A stretch of 9,172 nt of DNA from Enteractinococcus sp. (GTDB lineage: Bacteria > Actinomycetota > Actinomycetes > Actinomycetales > Micrococcaceae): the NCBI GenBank assembly GCA_029267455.1, contig JAJUIX010000035.1, positions 1-9,172 on the forward strand, in the 5' to 3' direction. The translations under genes and the position numbers were made by a program. The notes under the pieces were generated by a model, which saw nothing but the letters and a program-made list of their open reading frames with translations, ran no database searches and was not told where the DNA came from. Position 1 is the stretch's first letter, and each line of letters starts with the position of its first letter. This document shows positions 1 through 6,303 of this stretch, piece after piece.

Positions 1-651
1 GACGGCTTCCAGACGTGCATGAGCGTTCATATCCTCGGCGTTCTGCTGCGAGACATCAGCAATCTGGTTTTCCTGAATGCGCAGCGCCTGCTGGGCCATG
101 CCCATGGCCTCCGGCAGAGACGAATCGGAAACACCCAAGAGGAAGGACAGGTCACTCACGCCGCCGGACTTATACGCTTCAGCCGCGATCTGCCCGACTT
201 CATCCTGAGCGAGTTCAAGCGCCTCTTCTGATTCGGCGATTTCCTGCTGTATCTCAGCTAGACGGCTCTCGGCCTCAGCCACACGCTCGTTGAGTGAGTT
301 CACTTCCTGTTGTGCTGCGGCCACCCGCGCCTCAGCGTCTTCAACCGCCTGCTGAGCAGCAGGCAATTGGTCCTGCAGGTCCTGGAGCTCTGTGACTTTC
401 TTGGCAATATCCTCATCCAGGCCTTCGAGCGACGCGTTGAGGTCACCGCGCTCGGAATCGAGGCCATCTTTTTCGTCCTGGAGTTCAGATAGAGAATTGT
501 CGAGTCGGTCGCGCTCGTTCTTGGAATCATTCAGTTCCCGTTCCAACCGATCGATGCGATCTTGCCCGAAGGCTGGAACGATTGAAGTGATGCCAAGAAC
601 GGCTACGATACCGGCGGCCGCGAGGGCACTTGTGAACCGTCGTTGAATCAT
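1..651 (-). CDS. Secreted coiled-coil protein, N-terminal part (FtsEX-associated peptidoglycan hydrolase or activator)
   Basis: The gene is open to the window edge, giving 217 residues of a longer protein. Residues 1-29 look like a signal peptide: basic MIQRR, a hydrophobic stretch at about 8-27, and a possible cleavage site after AFG, before Q30. Residues 31 to about 155 are a long charged coiled coil rich in Glu, Asp, Gln and Leu heptads. Then comes AEAYKSGGVSDLSFLLGVS (158-176), resembling the segment after the coiled coil in actinobacterial NlpC/P60 and EnvC-like proteins, followed by more helix. It lies 80 nt downstream of ftsX. In known systems FtsX contacts such a coiled coil to switch on cell-wall cleavage at the septum, so this is probably the extracellular partner. 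The enzymatic domain (M23, NlpC/P60 or CHAP) is outside the window, so the catalytic class cannot be told. The start at 651 is preferred over the in-frame ATG at 657 because of ribosome-binding-site spacing. Confidence 0.85.
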   Translation of the reverse strand, partial: MIQRRFTSALAAAGIVAVLGITSIVPAFGQDRIDRLERELNDSKNERDRLDNSLSELQDEKDGLDSERGDLNASLEGLDEDIAKKVTELQDLQDQLPAAQQAVEDAEARVAAAQQEVNSLNERVAEAESRLAEIQQEIAESEEALELAQDEVGQIAAEAYKSGGVSDLSFLLGVSDSSLPEAMGMAQQALRIQENQIADVSQQNAEDMNAHARLEAV

Positions 652-659
652 GTTCATGT

Positions 660-665
660 CTCCTT
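660..665 (-). promoter_or_regulatory. Ribosome binding site deciding the coiled-coil protein start
   Basis: The minus strand reads AAGGAG here. It lies only 2 nt before the ATG at 657 but 8 nt before the ATG at 651. The second spacing is normal for Shine-Dalgarno initiation and the first is too short, so 651 is the likely start. The choice changes the protein by only two residues (Met-Asn). Confidence 0.7.
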
Positions 666-731
666 CAGACACGCGCCAATGCACTCAGAGGAAGTTTCGT
701 TTCTGGCTCAATCAGTAACATTACTTGAAAC

Positions 732-1646
732 CTAAACTTTCAGGTAGCGCCGAAGTGTCAGCATCGAAGATACTGCCGCCAGGACTAATGCGATCAGGAA
801 TAGCAGTGGGACTAGCCATAATGCATCCGTGGAAGTAATAAAGCCGGTTTGGGGGTATTCACTGGCCAACCAGTCTGCGATAAAGAACTTGGCAATAGTC
901 CAGGTTGCGATAGAAGCTAGCGCGGCACCCAGAAGGGCGGCGACGACACCTTCGGCCAGAAATGGCAGCTGAATCATCGTCTTTGAGGCACCAACGAGCC
1001 GCATGATACCGGTTTCTCTACGGCGCGAGAACGCGGACAAACGAATGGTGGTGGCGATGAGCAATATGGCTGTGATGAGCATGATGATGGCTAACGCAAT
1101 AGCAATAACCGAGGCAATGTTCATCAGCGAGAATAACGATTCCAATAGCTCTCGTTGATCTGAGACGACTTCGACCCCGGCCATGCCGGAAAACATTTCG
1201 TTAACCACTTCATACTGTTCGGGATCAACCAGCGAAACCCGGAAAGATTCTGGGAGCTGATCAGCGGTGACACTTTCAGCCATGTCCAGGTTGGCGTACT
1301 GCTGTTGAAACAGCTCCAGTGCCTGTTCCTGGGATTCGTACTCATAACTTTCGACATAGGCCGCTGCTTGCTCCGAGGCCAGCTGGGCCTCGATAGCATC
1401 GCGCTGGCTGTCGGTGACTCCCCCACCGGCACAGCTAGAAGCAGTCGAAGTGTCGTTACACAAGAAGATCGCAACCTCGACCCGGTCATACCAGTAACCC
1501 TTCATCTGGTTGATCTGCATCTGCAATAGGCCGGCAGAACCAACGAAGGTGAGTGATATGAAGGTCACCAGCACAACTGAGATGACCATTGAGAGGTTTC
1601 TGCGAATGCCAGAAAACGTCTCAGACAGAATGAACGCAAACCGCAC
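732..1646 (-). CDS. ftsX: Cell division protein FtsX (ABC transporter-like permease)
   Basis: This 304-residue integral membrane protein pairs with FtsE and relays ATP hydrolysis to a periplasmic or extracellular wall hydrolase during division. The FtsX topology is visible: a cytoplasmic N-terminus with the segment FSGIRRNLSM, a membrane helix at about 20-42, an extracytoplasmic domain at about 45-172, then helices at about 178-201, 231-256 and 275-297. The cytoplasmic loop after helix 2 has SRRRETGIMRLVGAS (207-221), a conserved FtsX/MacB permease signature. Two cysteines, C63 and C72, sit early in the extracytoplasmic domain and could form a disulfide. The start is GTG, fixed by a strong internal Shine-Dalgarno and by a one-base overlap with the ftsE stop (TAGTG). 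Length and gene order match the family, so identification is firm. Confidence 0.96.
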   Translation of the reverse strand: MRFAFILSETFSGIRRNLSMVISVVLVTFISLTFVGSAGLLQMQINQMKGYWYDRVEVAIFLCNDTSTASSCAGGGVTDSQRDAIEAQLASEQAAAYVESYEYESQEQALELFQQQYANLDMAESVTADQLPESFRVSLVDPEQYEVVNEMFSGMAGVEVVSDQRELLESLFSLMNIASVIAIALAIIMLITAILLIATTIRLSAFSRRRETGIMRLVGASKTMIQLPFLAEGVVAALLGAALASIATWTIAKFFIADWLASEYPQTGFITSTDALWLVPLLFLIALVLAAVSSMLTLRRYLKV

Positions 1647-2380
1647 TAGCGTACCTCCGACTTTCTCAGTCGCGACTGTACTTGGGCTGTGCTATCGGCT
1701 GGTTCGTAGCCGGCTTCTGGCTCGTCCCGGACGATCTTTCCGGCGTCGAGTTCAATGACACGACGACGCATGGTATTGACGATCTCATGATCGTGGGTTG
1801 CCATGACGACGGTGGTGCCATTTTGGTGAATCGTATCGAGGACTTCCATGATCCCCCATGAAGTGTCTGGGTCAAGGTTTCCGGTGGGCTCGTCCGCGAG
1901 CAAGATCGCTGGTTTATTAACGGCGGCACGAGCGATGGCAACACGCTGTTGCTCACCCCCGGACAATTCGTGTGGGAAGCGCCGGGCTTTATCTTGCAGG
2001 CCAACGGTTTCTAATACTTCTGGGATCGCCTGGTTAATCAGTCCGCGTCGTTTACCAAGCACCTGCATGGCAAAAGCGACATTTGCAAAGACGTTCTTAT
2101 TGGGCAGGAGTCGAAAGTCTTGAAAGACCACGCCAAGGTCGCGCCGCAAGTGCGGAACTCGCCAGGACGACAGGCGGGACACATCGCGCCCGGAAACATA
2201 CACGGTTCCAGAGGAGGCTTTTTCTTCCCGCTGCACTAGCCGAATGAAGGTAGATTTGCCGGATCCGGATGGGCCGACGAGGAACACGAATTCGCCGCGC
2301 TCAATCTCTGTCGTCACACCGTTTAGTGCAGGACGCGAGGTCGTATCGTAGACCTTCGTAACATCTTCGAATCGGATCAT
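1646..2380 (-). CDS. ftsE: Cell division ATP-binding protein FtsE
   Basis: This 244-residue cytoplasmic ABC ATPase drives FtsX. All ABC motifs are present: Walker [10 protein letters not shown] (36-44), Q-loop Q87 in VVFQDFRLL, signature [14 protein letters not shown] (139-152), Walker B ILLADEP (159-165) with catalytic E164, D-loop NLDP (168-171) and H-loop H196. The core sequence [12 protein letters not shown] is typical of FtsE. A variable polar tail follows from about residue 215. The frame is open to 2416, but the ATG at 2380 matches the family N-terminus ([11 protein letters not shown]) and has AAGGA 8 nt upstream, so the 12-residue extension is rejected. The stop overlaps the ftsX GTG by one base, and the ftsX ribosome binding site lies inside the last ftsE codons, so the two are probably translated as a coupled pair in fixed ratio. 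Confidence 0.97.
   Translation of the reverse strand: MIRFEDVTKVYDTTSRPALNGVTTEIERGEFVFLVGPSGSGKSTFIRLVQREEKASSGTVYVSGRDVSRLSSWRVPHLRRDLGVVFQDFRLLPNKNVFANVAFAMQVLGKRRGLINQAIPEVLETVGLQDKARRFPHELSGGEQQRVAIARAAVNKPAILLADEPTGNLDPDTSWGIMEVLDTIHQNGTTVVMATHDHEIVNTMRRRVIELDAGKIVRDEPEAGYEPADSTAQVQSRLRKSEVR
1653..1658 (-). promoter_or_regulatory. ftsX ribosome binding site within the ftsE end
   Basis: The minus strand reads GGAGGT inside the final codons of ftsE, 6 nt before the GTG at 1646. This near-perfect Shine-Dalgarno supports the weak GTG start and the TAGTG stop/start overlap, consistent with translational coupling of FtsE and FtsX. Confidence 0.75.
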
Positions 2381-2392
2381 GTTATTTTTCCT

Positions 2393-2429
2393 TGACCGAA
2401 TCGACACACGATTCACTGGCGCCCGGTCA
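2393..2429 (-). repeat. Bulged hairpin directly upstream of the ftsE ribosome binding site
   Basis: In the minus-strand transcript TGACC (2429-2425) can pair with GGTCA (2397-2393), and GAATCG (2414-2409) with CGATTC (2403-2398) around a 5-nt loop TGTGT. The two helices stack on the 3' side and are separated by a 10-nt bulge on the 5' side, giving 11 base pairs. The last paired base is also the first base of the AAGGA ribosome binding site of ftsE (2393-2389). There is no U-tract, so it is not a normal intrinsic terminator. A role in ftsE translation or mRNA stability is inference only. Confidence 0.5.
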
Positions 2430-2446
2430 GGGTTGGGGAAGTCAAA

Positions 2447-2507
2447 GCACCAGCCCTTTTAGACTAGTCACGGTTCGATAACATCCGTGGGATCTTGGGG
2501 CTGGTGC
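2447..2507. repeat. Perfect 10-bp inverted repeat with nested 5-bp inverted repeat
   Basis: GCACCAGCCC (2447-2456) and its exact reverse complement GGGCTGGTGC (2498-2507) flank 41 bp. Inside lies a second inverted repeat, CACGG (2469-2473) and CCGTG (2485-2489), with an 11-nt loop. It sits in the thiolase-ftsE gap, 24 nt past the thiolase stop. On the minus strand the outer arm is followed by TTTGACTT, which is too weak for a standard intrinsic terminator. It could be a non-canonical transcript end, an mRNA-stabilising structure, or a two-site protein-binding region. The repeat is seen; the function is unknown. Confidence 0.6.
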
Positions 2508-2531
2508 CGATGGTGTGTTGAAATATTTTTC

Positions 2532-3725
2532 TTAAAGTTCCAACAAAATGGCCTCACCTTGGCCGCCACCACCGCACAGGCCGATGGCTGCCTTACCTGA
2601 ACCTCGGCGGCCCAGTTCTTTGGCTGCGGTTAGGGTCAACCGGGCGCCTGAGGCTCCGACGGGATGTCCCAGCGCGATGGCGCCACCATAAAGGTTCGTG
2701 CGTTCGAGCGGATAATCCCCGAGATCCCTTAGAGACTGGACAATTACTGCGCCGAACGCCTCGTTAATTTCGATGAAGTCCAGGTCATCAACCTGCCAGC
2801 CGGAACGTTTCGTTGCGGCCAGGATCGCATTCGATGGTTGGGAATGTAATTGTGCGTCCTTTGGACCCGCCACCTGACCGTAACCTGCCACAGTGGCAAG
2901 GATCGTATGGCCGTGCTGTTCTGCGTACTCACGAGAAACAACGATCAGCGCCGCTGCCCCGTCGGATAACTGAGAGGAGTTCCCTGCGGTCACGGTACCG
3001 TCCTCTGTAAAAGCGGGGCGAAGTTTGGCGAGTGTTTCTTCGGTCGTACCTTGTCGCACGCCTTCATCGGCGTCGACAATGATGGGTTCACCGCGGCGTT
3101 GAGGGATTTCTATCGGGGTAATTTCTTCGGCTCGGACCTCTGCCCCTTCAACAGCCCGCTGATGCGACAACGCAGCGACCTTGTCTTGACTCTGGCGGTC
3201 AACTCCGTGTTTGTCGTTTCCTTTTTCAGTCAAGACCCCCATCGAAACACCACTGTCTTGGTCAACCAGCGCGTCGTGGTCCGTCGCGTCCAACATGGTA
3301 ACTGGCCCATATTTGTGGCCGCTGCGAGATCCCGGGATGAGGTGTGGAGCATTCGTCATGGAGTCCTGTCCTCCGGCCACGACCACGTCGGCATCCCCTA
3401 GGGCAATGAGACGCGCTGCATCAATCACGGCGGTGGCTCCCGAAAGACATACCTTATTGATGGTGATGCCGTGCACGTCGCGACCGATGCCGGCCTGAAG
3501 CGCCGCCTGGCGGCCCGGATTCTGCCCTGCTCCGGCCTGAATGACCTGGCCCATGATGACGGTATCGACCGACGCTGGCGAGACGTTGGCGTCGGCAAGC
3601 GCGCCCTGAATTGCATGGGCCCCGAGGTCGATGGCCGAGTAGCTAGACAGCGCGCCCAGAAGACGCCCAAATGGGGTGCGGGAACCGCCAATAATCACTG
3701 CATCACGTGGTGAAGGGATAGACAA
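2532..3725 (-). CDS. Thiolase, probable acetyl-CoA C-acetyltransferase
   Basis: This 397-residue cytosolic thiolase interconverts acetyl-CoA and acetoacetyl-CoA, or cleaves longer 3-ketoacyl-CoAs. All catalytic elements are present: nucleophile C93 in NKVCLSG, N321 in NEAFG, H354 in GHPVGASG, and C384 in GLCGGGGQG. GGQDSMTNAPHLIPGSR (118-134) and TAGNSSQLSDGAAA (246-259) are family hallmarks. A length near 400 is typical. The frame extends up to a GTG at 3758, but a TTG at 3725 has AGGAG 5 nt upstream and gives the standard N-terminus (about 8 residues before AVIIGGSRTPFG), while a putative promoter lies over the GTG, so TTG is chosen. It follows the SRPBCC gene by 77 nt but seems separately promoted. 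Whether it serves beta-oxidation, ketone use or biosynthesis cannot be told from sequence. Confidence 0.93.
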   Translation of the reverse strand: MSIPSPRDAVIIGGSRTPFGRLLGALSSYSAIDLGAHAIQGALADANVSPASVDTVIMGQVIQAGAGQNPGRQAALQAGIGRDVHGITINKVCLSGATAVIDAARLIALGDADVVVAGGQDSMTNAPHLIPGSRSGHKYGPVTMLDATDHDALVDQDSGVSMGVLTEKGNDKHGVDRQSQDKVAALSHQRAVEGAEVRAEEITPIEIPQRRGEPIIVDADEGVRQGTTEETLAKLRPAFTEDGTVTAGNSSQLSDGAAALIVVSREYAEQHGHTILATVAGYGQVAGPKDAQLHSQPSNAILAATKRSGWQVDDLDFIEINEAFGAVIVQSLRDLGDYPLERTNLYGGAIALGHPVGASGARLTLTAAKELGRRGSGKAAIGLCGGGGQGEAILLEL

Positions 3726-3730
3726 AGTGA

Positions 3731-3735
3731 CTCCT
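3731..3735 (-). promoter_or_regulatory. Ribosome binding site supporting the thiolase TTG start
   Basis: The minus strand reads AGGAG, 5 nt before the TTG at 3725. No comparable Shine-Dalgarno precedes the in-frame GTG at 3758. If the promoter at 3761-3766 is real, transcription would begin near 3754, downstream of that GTG, leaving TTG as the usable start. Confidence 0.6.
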
Positions 3736-3745
3736 AAGTTCTGTG

Positions 3746-3762
3746 TGTGGTATGCCACATAC
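3746..3762. promoter_or_regulatory. Operator-like overlapping palindromes before the thiolase gene
   Basis: Two overlapping perfect-arm inverted repeats occur: TGTGG-TATG-CCACA (3746-3759) and GTATG-CCA-CATAC (3750-3762). They overlap the downstream edge of a TATAGT -10 candidate and the predicted transcription start, the classic place for a repressor site. The TGGTNTGCCA-like core resembles short palindromes bound by GntR- or TetR-type regulators of acyl-CoA metabolism, but no regulator gene is in the window, so the binding protein is unknown. Confidence 0.45.
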
Positions 3763-3766
3763 TATA
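3761..3766 (-). promoter_or_regulatory. Putative -10 element of the thiolase promoter
   Basis: The minus strand reads TATAGT, fitting the actinobacterial TANNNT pattern, 35 nt before the TTG start. No good -35 is seen; GTGACC at 3792-3787 matches TTGACA at four positions but with a long 20-nt spacer. Low -35 conservation is common in actinobacteria. Confidence 0.45.
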
Positions 3767-3802
3767 CCGCACCCTGCCTATCGGCTGGTCACTTGTACAA
3801 TG

Positions 3803-4246
3803 TTATTTTTCGACCTGCTGTGCCAGTCGATCCACTGAACTCATCAGCGCCTCTTCGGTATAGGAGCGGGCCCTGGCAAACCGAGTCTCATCGGTGAGCT
3901 TGCTCCAGTCATAGGTGTGAGTCACCTCAGTAGTGTGCTCATCGATAGGGTTGAGTTCCCACCGAAACAGATGCCCGCGTGGTTGCTCACCGGTGGGAGC
4001 CGGATTCCATGCAATACGGCGGCCTTCCTCGAACTCGACCACGTAGTTGGTGCGCGATTCACCGTTGGTGAGTTTCATCGTGAATTCTTGGTCAGACCCG
4101 GTAATGCGTTGACCGGCGGGTGCTTCGGCGAGGTTGTCGTTGCCATCCCATTCTGGCTGTCGAGCCGGATCGGCGATCAGTTCAAAGATTTCTGCAGCTG
4201 ATGCGTTAACGGTTCGGCTGGCTTGTACGATGCGTTGTTCAGTCAT
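3803..4246 (-). CDS. SRPBCC-fold (START/Bet v1-like, polyketide cyclase family) protein
   Basis: This 147-residue soluble protein has the SRPBCC pattern: an opening strand (QRIVQASRTVNASAAEIFEL), a helix ending in LIADPARQPEWDG, alternating beta strands with ESRTNYVVEFEEGRRIAW and EVTHTYDW, and a long C-terminal amphipathic helix (about 122-147). The fold forms a hydrophobic cavity, but the family covers cyclases, lipid carriers and stress proteins, so no substrate can be named. The frame is open back to a GTG at 4288, four bases after the prfB stop, which would add 14 residues. The ATG at 4246 is chosen because it matches where the family begins; its Shine-Dalgarno is weak (AGAAG right before it), so it may be leaderless or read through from prfB. 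The thiolase follows 77 nt downstream. A functional link to thiolase is possible but unproven. Confidence 0.85.
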   Translation of the reverse strand: MTEQRIVQASRTVNASAAEIFELIADPARQPEWDGNDNLAEAPAGQRITGSDQEFTMKLTNGESRTNYVVEFEEGRRIAWNPAPTGEQPRGHLFRWELNPIDEHTTEVTHTYDWSKLTDETRFARARSYTEEALMSSVDRLAQQVEK

Positions 4247-4291
4247 GCTTCTAGTGTGGCACCCTGACCGCAGCTTGACTAGCTTCACACG

Positions 4292-5401
4292 TTAGTGTTG
4301 CCGGGCTTCGGCACGCCAGCGAATCCCAGCGTCAATGAAATCATTGATTTCGCCGTTGAAGACTTTATCTGGATTACCTTCTTCGTGGTTGGTCCGCAGG
4401 TCTTTCACCATTTGGTAAGGGTTGAGCACATACGAGCGCATCTGGTCACCCCAGGATGCTTTGACATCACCGGCCAACTCTTTTTTCTTGGCTTCCTCTT
4501 CTTCTTTGCGTAGCAGTAAGAGACGCGATTTCAGCACGCGCATTGCGGCGGCACGGTTTTGGACCTGGGATTTCTCATTTTGCATCGACACTACAATGCC
4601 GGTTGGCAAGTGGGTCAAGCGAACTGCCGAGTCGGTGGTGTTCACGTGCTGGCCGCCCGGCCCCGATGACCGGAACACGTCAACGCGCAGGTCATTATCT
4701 GGGATCTCGATGGAGTCATCCGATTCAATCAGCGGGACCACTTCAACGGCGGCAAATGAGGTGTGTCGGCGTCCCTGGTTATCAAATGGTGAAATCCGCA
4801 CCAGACGGTGCGTTCCGGCTTCTACCGATAAAGTCCCATAGGCATAGGGCGCGTTGACTTCGAAAGTTGCTGACTTTAGTCCGGCTTCTTCAGCATACGA
4901 GGTGTCCATGACCTTCGTGGGATACCCGTTGTGCTCGGCCCAGCGCAGATACATACGCATCAACATGAGCGTAAAGTCGGAGGCGTCCACTCCCCCGGCC
5001 CCGGCCCGGATAGTGACGACGGCTTCGCGTTCGTCGTACTCACCATTGAGTAATGTCACGGTTTCTAACTGGTCAAGCGCTTTCTTAATACTGGCCAGTT
5101 CCGAAGTGGCCTCTGCGCGCAGGTCAGCATCCTGGCCTTCTTGAGCAAGTTCCACCATGACTTCTAGGTCATCGATGCGGTTGTGCAGCGAGGTGAGCCG
5201 TTCTAGCTCGTGTTCTTTGCGAGAAAGGGCCGAGGTGACTTTTTGCCCGGTTTCGGGGTTATCCCAGAGATCTGGAGCGCTGGCTTGTTGAGAAAGCTCA
5301 GCAATCTCGGCGCGGATCTGTTCAATGTCAGATACGGCCTCGATGGATTCGTACGTGTGTCGCAGGTCTGCGATTTCTGCGGAAAAGTCAATATCAGCCA
5401 T
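4292..5401 (-). CDS. prfB: Peptide chain release factor 2 (RF2)
   Basis: This 369-residue cytoplasmic factor ends translation at UGA and UAA codons. The stop-codon reading motif SPF is at 204-206 ([15 protein letters not shown]), which marks RF2 rather than RF1 (PxT). The catalytic GGQ is at 249-251 in [17 protein letters not shown]; its glutamine is normally methylated by PrmC. The N-terminal helical domain (about 1-115), the [10 protein letters not shown] segment (134-143) and the C-terminal [13 protein letters not shown] are all as expected. It is read in one continuous frame, without the autoregulatory UGA frameshift of Escherichia coli prfB, as is common in high-GC Gram-positives. The start at 5401 has only a weak AAG-type ribosome site. 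It lies 48 nt after the Tad operon, with no terminator visible between them. Confidence 0.97.
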   Translation of the reverse strand: MADIDFSAEIADLRHTYESIEAVSDIEQIRAEIAELSQQASAPDLWDNPETGQKVTSALSRKEHELERLTSLHNRIDDLEVMVELAQEGQDADLRAEATSELASIKKALDQLETVTLLNGEYDEREAVVTIRAGAGGVDASDFTLMLMRMYLRWAEHNGYPTKVMDTSYAEEAGLKSATFEVNAPYAYGTLSVEAGTHRLVRISPFDNQGRRHTSFAAVEVVPLIESDDSIEIPDNDLRVDVFRSSGPGGQHVNTTDSAVRLTHLPTGIVVSMQNEKSQVQNRAAAMRVLKSRLLLLRKEEEEAKKKELAGDVKASWGDQMRSYVLNPYQMVKDLRTNHEEGNPDKVFNGEINDFIDAGIRWRAEARQH

Positions 5402-5410
5402 TATTTCTTA

Positions 5411-5438
5411 AGGATACGCGAAATGCGCTGCAGGTCAT
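5411..5438 (-). promoter_or_regulatory. Candidate near-leaderless prfB promoter
   Basis: On the minus strand ATGACC (5438-5433) and TATCCT (5416-5411) are 16 nt apart and resemble -35 and -10 hexamers (TANNNT type). The start would fall about 3 nt before the prfB ATG at 5401, which would explain the weak ribosome binding site. This rests on short, degenerate matches. Confidence 0.3.
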
Positions 5439-5449
5439 AAATATTGGGC

Positions 5450-5881
5450 TCATTGAGCTAACTGCGTTCGGGCGGTGCTGTCTGCCACCACCTGCACACC
5501 GGAAGGCACCACCCAATTAACAATAGGTGGATGAGCCGTCGCTGATAACCGGACGGTTACCGTCGTGTCGCCGACGACACGAACCGATTCAATCCGAAGA
5601 TTAGGAAATCGCTGCGCAGCATCCACAGCCTCTAGATGCTCGATTACCTGATGCCTGGCGGTCTCAGGAGTGATGGTTAATGACAATTCTTCTGGATCTT
5701 CGAGGGTAAACGAGGTCGCTGCACTTTGGGCTGATGAATCTGCGAGGGAAAGCAATTTGCGATGCTGTAGGGTCACCGACATGATCGCCGCGATAGTCAA
5801 TGCGAATAACAAAATCACCACTGTCGCTCCGATGATGAACACGGATGTTTGCCCCGCCTCCTCGCGAAATTTGAGGGTCAT
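5450..5881 (-). CDS. TadE/TadG-like pseudopilin of the actinobacterial Tad cluster
   Basis: This 143-residue protein has a short basic leader, a glycine at position 10, then a membrane helix (about 14-36) and a soluble C-terminal domain. The pattern EAG-QTSVFIIGATVV resembles a type IV prepilin site, but the usual Glu at +5 is replaced by F15. It matches in size and position the last TadE-like gene of the mycobacterial Rv3660c-Rv3654c cluster (the 'helicase/secretion neighborhood TadE-like' group). The ADSSAQSAATSF segment (47-58) resembles the 'D-AA-AAA' stretch of TadE/G proteins. Its ATG overlaps the upstream TGA (ATGA) and has AGGAG 7 nt upstream, inside the preceding gene. It is probably membrane-anchored and acts in pilus assembly or priming; the exact role is unknown. 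Confidence 0.75.
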   Translation of the reverse strand: MTLKFREEAGQTSVFIIGATVVILLFALTIAAIMSVTLQHRKLLSLADSSAQSAATSFTLEDPEELSLTITPETARHQVIEHLEAVDAAQRFPNLRIESVRVVGDTTVTVRLSATAHPPIVNWVVPSGVQVVADSTARTQLAQ

Positions 5882-6303
5882 TCGAACGCTCCTATGATGT
5901 GGTGCCCGGTAGCGTTCATAGTGGCCAGGCGAGTGGAATTGCCAAAAAGGGTCGGTACCAATGGCAGAGGGACGTCAATGCTGACATGGACGGTGATTCG
6001 GGTGCCGGGTGTGGTGCACACCGGATTACTACATTCAATCGTGGTCGTCGTGGTGGAGGGGTCCAACGCATAATCTTGGACTGTCAGGTGGACCGTTTGG
6101 ACTGCCCGTAATTCGGCTTGCCCATCAGTGGCACTATGTCCAATTGTTCTTGCTGCCTGATCTGATGCTGCAACCGCAGCGTAACCAGCCGCCTGAAGCT
6201 GAGACAAAGTGATTAAGAGGTACACGGCTGGGATCAGTAAGATCACGCACAGGCCGATAAACTCCACTGTGGCAGAACCTGCGTCATGACGGCGTGAGGT
6301 CAT
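5878..6303 (-). CDS. TadE-like pseudopilin (second of pair)
   Basis: This 141-residue protein carries a canonical prepilin-type N-terminus: basic leader MTSRRHDAG, predicted cleavage after G9, then SATVEF with Glu14 at +5, and a hydrophobic helix (about 15-36). QAAGYAAVAASDQAARTIG (37-55) is the typical TadE follow-on. The C-terminal domain has a five-threonine run (84-88) and two cysteines, C91 and C96, which could form a small disulfide loop outside the cell. The frame is open to 6363, but the ATG at 6303 gives the expected leader. That start lies 20 nt inside the upstream TadE gene in another frame, with only a weak ribosome site, so translation may depend on coupling. It probably acts as a minor pilin. 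Confidence 0.82.
   Translation of the reverse strand: MTSRRHDAGSATVEFIGLCVILLIPAVYLLITLSQLQAAGYAAVAASDQAARTIGHSATDGQAELRAVQTVHLTVQDYALDPSTTTTTIECSNPVCTTPGTRITVHVSIDVPLPLVPTLFGNSTRLATMNATGHHIIGAFE

Noticed and set aside
714..725. 12-bp palindrome AGTAA-CA-TTACT after ftsX
   Set aside because: Short, AT-rich, no U-tract and no promoter around it; likely chance, and too weak for a terminator call.
2381..2416. 12-residue N-terminal extension of FtsE
   Set aside because: The family begins at MIRFEDV; the ATG at 2380 has its own Shine-Dalgarno and the extension overlaps the hairpin.
2447..2507. tRNA-like look of the plus strand (GGTTCGA within a CACGG/CCGTG stem, enclosed by a long outer stem)
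   Set aside because: The inner loop is 11 nt rather than 7, no D or anticodon arm can be drawn, and the 3' end after the outer arm is CGA rather than CCA.
3051..3401. 116-codon open frame on the plus strand
   Set aside because: Antisense to the conserved thiolase; no recognisable domain.
3734..3760. Eight-codon upstream ORF (ATG at 3760) ahead of the thiolase
   Set aside because: The likely transcription start is near 3754, downstream of this ATG, and it has no ribosome site.
4422..4841. 139-codon open frame on the plus strand
   Set aside because: It lies wholly antisense to prfB, whose conserved RF2 motifs explain the region; the translation resembles no protein family.
5320..5401. Programmed +1 frameshift in prfB
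   Set aside because: The reading frame is continuous from the start codon through the whole N-terminal domain, with no in-frame TGA.
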